Below are positions 5,418 through 7,799 of a stretch of 7,799 nucleotides of DNA, one piece after another. Under the pieces are notes generated by a model. The model worked only from the letters and a program-made list of their open reading frames with translations. It searched no databases and had not been told where the DNA came from. The DNA comes from an uncultured Chloroflexaceae bacterium. Lineage in GTDB: Bacteria > Chloroflexota > Chloroflexia > Chloroflexales > Chloroflexaceae. The translations under genes and the position numbers were made by a program. Location: contig CAKZQX010000984.1 of NCBI GenBank assembly GCA_937141995.1, positions 1 to 7,799 on the forward strand. The letters run 5' to 3'. Every line of letters starts with the position of its first letter. Positions within the stretch are counted from its first letter, which is position 1.

Positions 5418-6281
5418 TCACCGTCCATACCGCCACTGATGATAGTGCTGCCCAACATTGCCCATCTCGACGCGCCACTCGGGTGGATTGGCCGGGTTGT
5501 AGGTCAGCACCCGTCGCTCGAAGACCTGGAACAGCACCGGCATGTCGCGGTTGCCGACGCGAGTATTCACCCAGTAGGCCCCCGTGACCGGCAGGCCAAA
5601 GACGAACAGCGGATCGTACACCTGGTCGCGGATGTAGCGCCCATTCTCGTAGACCGTGGCGCGCTGGTTCTGGAAGTCAATAAAGGCTTTGGCAACGCCA
5701 TGGTTATTCTCGCCGCGCACCAGGATTGTCGCCGGATCATTCACATAGCCGTTGAAGCCGGTGATTGAGCCGTCCGGGTTGAGCATGCCGGTGGCCGGCT
5801 TGCCCAGATCGCTCTCGCGGACCTGACCGGGGTTCTGATAGACCTGCGCCAGGTTGGCATAGGTGGGGAAGTAGCCCGGATCGCCGATGGCCGAGATCGC
5901 GGCCGGCTCCAGGTCGGCAAAGGTATCGTGCCCCAGTTGCATCCGTCCCCTGATCAGTTCGACCGGCAGCAGGCCATTGGTGACATACCAGTTCGCCGTT
6001 GCATCGGCTGACGGGTCATTAATCTCCATGCGGCTCTTGTCAAAGTATTGCACCTGCCGCTGGTTGCCCGGTGCGTTATAATATGGCTCGTTTAAGACAT
6101 CGCTAATCGGTGCCGGTCCCCAGGTCCATGAGCGTGTGGCGACCCCTTGCTGTACCGGTAGATCCTGCCGATTCCAGACGCGCTGGAAGGCCGGGGTTGT
6201 CGCGGCCAGTGCCGGTGCCGCCAGTGTGACGATCAGTGCGGTGATAAACAGCGTTGTGATTATCATAGCAAGGCGTTTCAT
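5418..6281 (-). CDS. Secreted Chloroflexota-type protein of unknown function
   Basis: The product has 287 residues. A signal peptide covers about 1-26: MKR, a long hydrophobic core, then APALA with likely cleavage before ATTP. The mature part is rich in aromatic, Asn and Gly residues, has no cysteine and no catalytic motif I recognise. Recognisable blocks are RSWTWGP (50-56), VQYFDKSRMEIND (77-89), NWYVTNGLLPVELIRGRMQLG (starting at 97), FQVFERRVLTYNPANPPEWR (251-270) and a closing MGNVGQHYHQWRYG. I know this block order from uncharacterised exported proteins of Chloroflexota, and a role outside the membrane is inferred. ATG 6281 has a strong AAAGGGGGT ribosome site just upstream. It is divergent from the other secreted-protein gene at 6567 and shares the VQ-x-F-x-x-x-R-ME motif with it. 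A strong hairpin terminator follows. Confidence 0.8.
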   Translation of the reverse strand: MKRLAMIITTLFITALIVTLAAPALAATTPAFQRVWNRQDLPVQQGVATRSWTWGPAPISDVLNEPYYNAPGNQRQVQYFDKSRMEINDPSADATANWYVTNGLLPVELIRGRMQLGHDTFADLEPAAISAIGDPGYFPTYANLAQVYQNPGQVRESDLGKPATGMLNPDGSITGFNGYVNDPATILVRGENNHGVAKAFIDFQNQRATVYENGRYIRDQVYDPLFVFGLPVTGAYWVNTRVGNRDMPVLFQVFERRVLTYNPANPPEWRVEMGNVGQHYHQWRYGR

Positions 6282-6360
6282 ATTTACCCCCTTTACCTCA
6301 AAATTATGGTATTATGTCTACCCGTGCATCTATCATAGCGCAACCCGGCGCGAATTTTAT

Positions 6361-6387
6361 CCAGCCGGCGTGGTACATGCCGGCTGG
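6361..6387. promoter_or_regulatory. Perfect 9-bp inverted repeat between divergent genes
   Basis: CCAGCCGGC (6361-6369) and GCCGGCTGG (6379-6387) pair perfectly around nine bases. It lies 80 bp upstream of the minus-strand secreted gene and 180 bp upstream of the plus-strand one. There is no clear T tract on either side, so an operator or a structural element is as likely as a terminator. Confidence 0.45.
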
Positions 6388-6407
6388 TCAGAAGGTGAGT
6401 CTTCCGA

Positions 6408-6423
6408 CTGGTCATGTGACCAG
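6408..6423. promoter_or_regulatory. Palindromic site CTGGTCA-TG-TGACCAG
   Basis: Two perfect 7-bp arms are separated by two bases, the size and symmetry of a binding site for a dimeric regulator. The half site CTGGTCA occurs once more, at 6384-6390, overlapping the neighbouring inverted repeat. The position between two divergent genes for secreted proteins makes joint control possible. No regulator gene is visible nearby. Confidence 0.45.
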
Positions 6424-6484
6424 TAGTATCAGAAATATCAGCTTTATGCGACGGATGCCTCACAGCGTGGTAATCTCGGTGTAA

Positions 6485-6513
6485 TCAACATCGTCTTATA
6501 AATAGCGTATGCT
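6485..6513 (+). promoter_or_regulatory. Weak promoter candidate for the right-hand secreted-protein gene
   Basis: TCAACA (6485-6490, 4 of 6) and TATGCT (6508-6513, 4 of 6) are separated by 17 bases. A TATAAAT at 6497-6503 is an alternative -10 box but has no -35 partner. The TATGCT box is part of the inverted repeat at 6506-6542. Confidence 0.35.
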
Positions 6514-6542
6514 AAGGGCGTAACGGACGCGGAAAGCATACG
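6506..6542. promoter_or_regulatory. 8-bp inverted repeat overlapping the -10 candidate
   Basis: CGTATGCT (6506-6513) and AGCATACG (6535-6542) are perfect complements 21 bases apart, ending 24 bases before ATG 6567. If the promoter call is right, a protein bound to both arms would cover the -10 box and the transcription start. Confidence 0.4.
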
Positions 6543-6566
6543 GTACAGACTGAAAGGAGTGTTCTC

Positions 6567-7667
6567 ATGCGAAGGTTGTTTTTCTTGTTTGTTCTAGCCC
6601 TGGTGCTGCCGGCAACGCTGGCGACATCCCGGCCCGCCGAGGCACAGCGCACCCGCTGCTTTGAGCAGACCGGCTTCTGCGTAAGCGATCCGATCTTGAG
6701 CTACTGGGAGCGCAACGGTGGGCTGAATGTCTTTGGCTACCCGGTGACGGAACTCAAGGTCGAGACGAATAACGATGGCTGGACCGGGCCGACGCAGTGG
6801 TTTGAACGTGATCGGCTGGAGGATCACGGCGCAGAGGGTGTGCTGGCCGGTAGGCTGGGCGCGCAACTGTTGGAATTGCAGGGACGCCCCTGGCCCACCT
6901 CCTTCCCGCAGGTAGATAATGCGCCGCGCGGTTGCCGCTACTTCCCGGAGACCGGGCATAGCCTCTGCCCGCCCTTCCTGGTCTACTGGGACCAGAATGG
7001 TGGACTGGAGCGCTTTGGCTACCCGATCACCGAGCAGTTTAATGAGCAAAATAACGATGGCTGGACGGGAACGGTGCAGTATTTTGAGCGCCGCCGGATG
7101 GAGCACCATATCGAGAATCGCGGCACGCCCTACGAGATCCTGCTGGGGCTGCTGGGCCGCGAGGTGCTCTTCTTCAACCAGCCGCCGACGGCAGCCTGTC
7201 AGTTCCCGGTGATTGATCCGCTCCAGAGTGCCTACAGCCGCGTCGATTTCCAGCAGGATATGGGTTGCCCACAGGGTGCCTACTGGGAGCGCCCGGCAGC
7301 CGTCCAGAACTTTGAAAACGGACTGATGATCTGGGTGGATCTGGGCAATGGTGACCGCCGCATCTATGCCTTCTTCTCCTGGGGCGGTTACAAGCAGTAC
7401 AACGACACCTGGCAGGCAGGTGATCCGGATACGCCCAATGTCAGCCCGCCCGGTGGTCTCTACGCACCGCGCCGTGGCTTTGGCAAGGTCTGGATCAATG
7501 ATCCGGAGTTGCGCAACCAGATTGGCTGGGCGGTTGAGGAGTTTGAGCGTGCGGAAACCGCCACGGTGCAACTGTTCGACAACGGCACGCTGGTCTGGCT
7601 CCAGGGAGCGGATACGGTCTACGCCTTTGGCCCCAACGAGTGGAACGCGCAGTTTGTGAATAGGTAG
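6567..7667 (+). CDS. Secreted repeat protein, Chloroflexota surface type
   Basis: The product has 366 residues. A signal peptide covers about 1-27 (MRRLFFLFVLALVLPATLA, cleavage likely after AEA). The mature protein is two pairs of repeats. Repeats 1 (about 31-105) and 2 (about 125-203) share YW-x-x-NGGL-x-x-FGYP, NNDGWTG, VQ-YFER or TQ-WFER, and LGRE/LGAQ ends. They resemble LGFP-type repeats, which in other bacteria are linked to cell-wall or surface attachment. Repeats 3 (about 232-282) and 4 (about 318-364) share a VQ-x-F-x-NG-x-x-x-WV block followed by IYAF or VYAF. Cysteines 31/38 and 123/134 open repeats 1 and 2 and may form disulfides; 211 and 234 lie in the linker before repeat 3. 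No enzyme motif is seen. AAAGGAG (6553-6559) is seven bases before ATG 6567, so the start is well supported. The molecular function is unknown. Confidence 0.85.
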   Translation: MRRLFFLFVLALVLPATLATSRPAEAQRTRCFEQTGFCVSDPILSYWERNGGLNVFGYPVTELKVETNNDGWTGPTQWFERDRLEDHGAEGVLAGRLGAQLLELQGRPWPTSFPQVDNAPRGCRYFPETGHSLCPPFLVYWDQNGGLERFGYPITEQFNEQNNDGWTGTVQYFERRRMEHHIENRGTPYEILLGLLGREVLFFNQPPTAACQFPVIDPLQSAYSRVDFQQDMGCPQGAYWERPAAVQNFENGLMIWVDLGNGDRRIYAFFSWGGYKQYNDTWQAGDPDTPNVSPPGGLYAPRRGFGKVWINDPELRNQIGWAVEEFERAETATVQLFDNGTLVWLQGADTVYAFGPNEWNAQFVNR

Positions 7668-7799
7668 GGGATAACGGATAACGGTTAGGGGATAACGGAT
7701 AACGGTTATGGGTTAACGGTTATGGGTTAACGGTTATGGGTTAACAGTTAAAACAGTGTGCTAACCCGTAACCCGTAACCCCGTAACCCGTAACCCGTA
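7667..7799. repeat. Heptamer-based tandem repeat array, two orientations
   Basis: Two identical 21-bp units (7667-7687, 7688-7708) are followed by three 14-bp units TGGGTTAACGGTTA (7709-7722, 7723-7736, and 7737-7750 with one change). After a 14-bp bridge come five CCCGTAA units (7765-7799, one with an extra C, the last cut by the window end). All unit lengths are multiples of seven. The right part is the complement of the left motif: 7732-7746 and 7759-7773 pair at 13 of 15 positions around a 12-base loop. The array starts at the last base of the preceding stop codon and might end that transcript, although no T tract follows. No gene is seen. Confidence 0.9.

Noticed and set aside
5052..5768. 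Plus-strand open frame of 238 codons crossing the hairpin and the heptamer arrays
   Set aside because: It is antisense to the start of one gene and the end of another, runs through the terminator-like hairpin and resembles no protein family.
6594..7571. Minus-strand open frame of 325 codons opposite the right-hand secreted-protein gene
   Set aside because: It lies wholly in antisense to a gene with a signal peptide, internal repeats and a good ribosome site, and its own translation shows no family resemblance.

Overview
The window most likely comes from a filamentous or phototrophic-type member of Chloroflexota (Chloroflexia, in the neighbourhood of Roseiflexus, Chloroflexus and Kouleothrix). 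This rests on the two secreted proteins at the right end, whose aromatic repeat motifs (NGGL-x-x-FGYP, VQ-Y/W-FER, MGNVGQHYHQWRY) I know mainly from that phylum, on the fairly high GC content, and on the abundance of heptamer-based repeats and GC-rich palindromes between genes. The assignment is recognition, not a database result.

Left part (84-2696, all minus strand). A probable three-gene operon reads leftward from a near-consensus promoter at 2669-2696. It holds an XRE-type helix-turn-helix protein, a small protein with a RelE/ParE-like pattern that overlaps or abuts it, and, 33 bp further on, a 583-residue protein with a C-terminal DisA_N-type diadenylate cyclase domain behind a large N-terminal region I do not recognise. 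The DGA motif of the cyclase is intact, but the RHR-type motif reads ARYN. A toxin-antitoxin-like pair joined to a divergent cyclic-dinucleotide synthase is the most interesting arrangement in the window. The leader carries a tandem 9-mer and a long imperfect hairpin, both candidates for autoregulation.

Middle (2697-5417). A repeat island of about 600 bp holds two copies of one imperfect repeat flanking a palindromic element and a 109-bp tandem repeat; two of its copies are identical. Next come two minus-strand transporter genes: a LysE/RhtB-type exporter and a cysteine-free member of the ACR3/bile-acid symporter superfamily. An inverted repeat between them includes the likely ribosome binding site of the exporter. 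A perfect 15-bp-stem hairpin at 5336-5371 separates this block from the next gene.

Right part (5418-7799). Two divergently transcribed genes encode exported proteins with related aromatic motifs. They are separated by 285 bp that contain three perfect inverted repeats and a weak plus-strand promoter candidate. The window ends in a tandem array of heptamer-derived repeats that starts inside the stop codon of the last gene and then reappears in the opposite orientation.

For three genes the longest possible reading frame starts two codons too early, at or overlapping the Shine-Dalgarno sequence. I moved those starts to the second, correctly spaced ATG.
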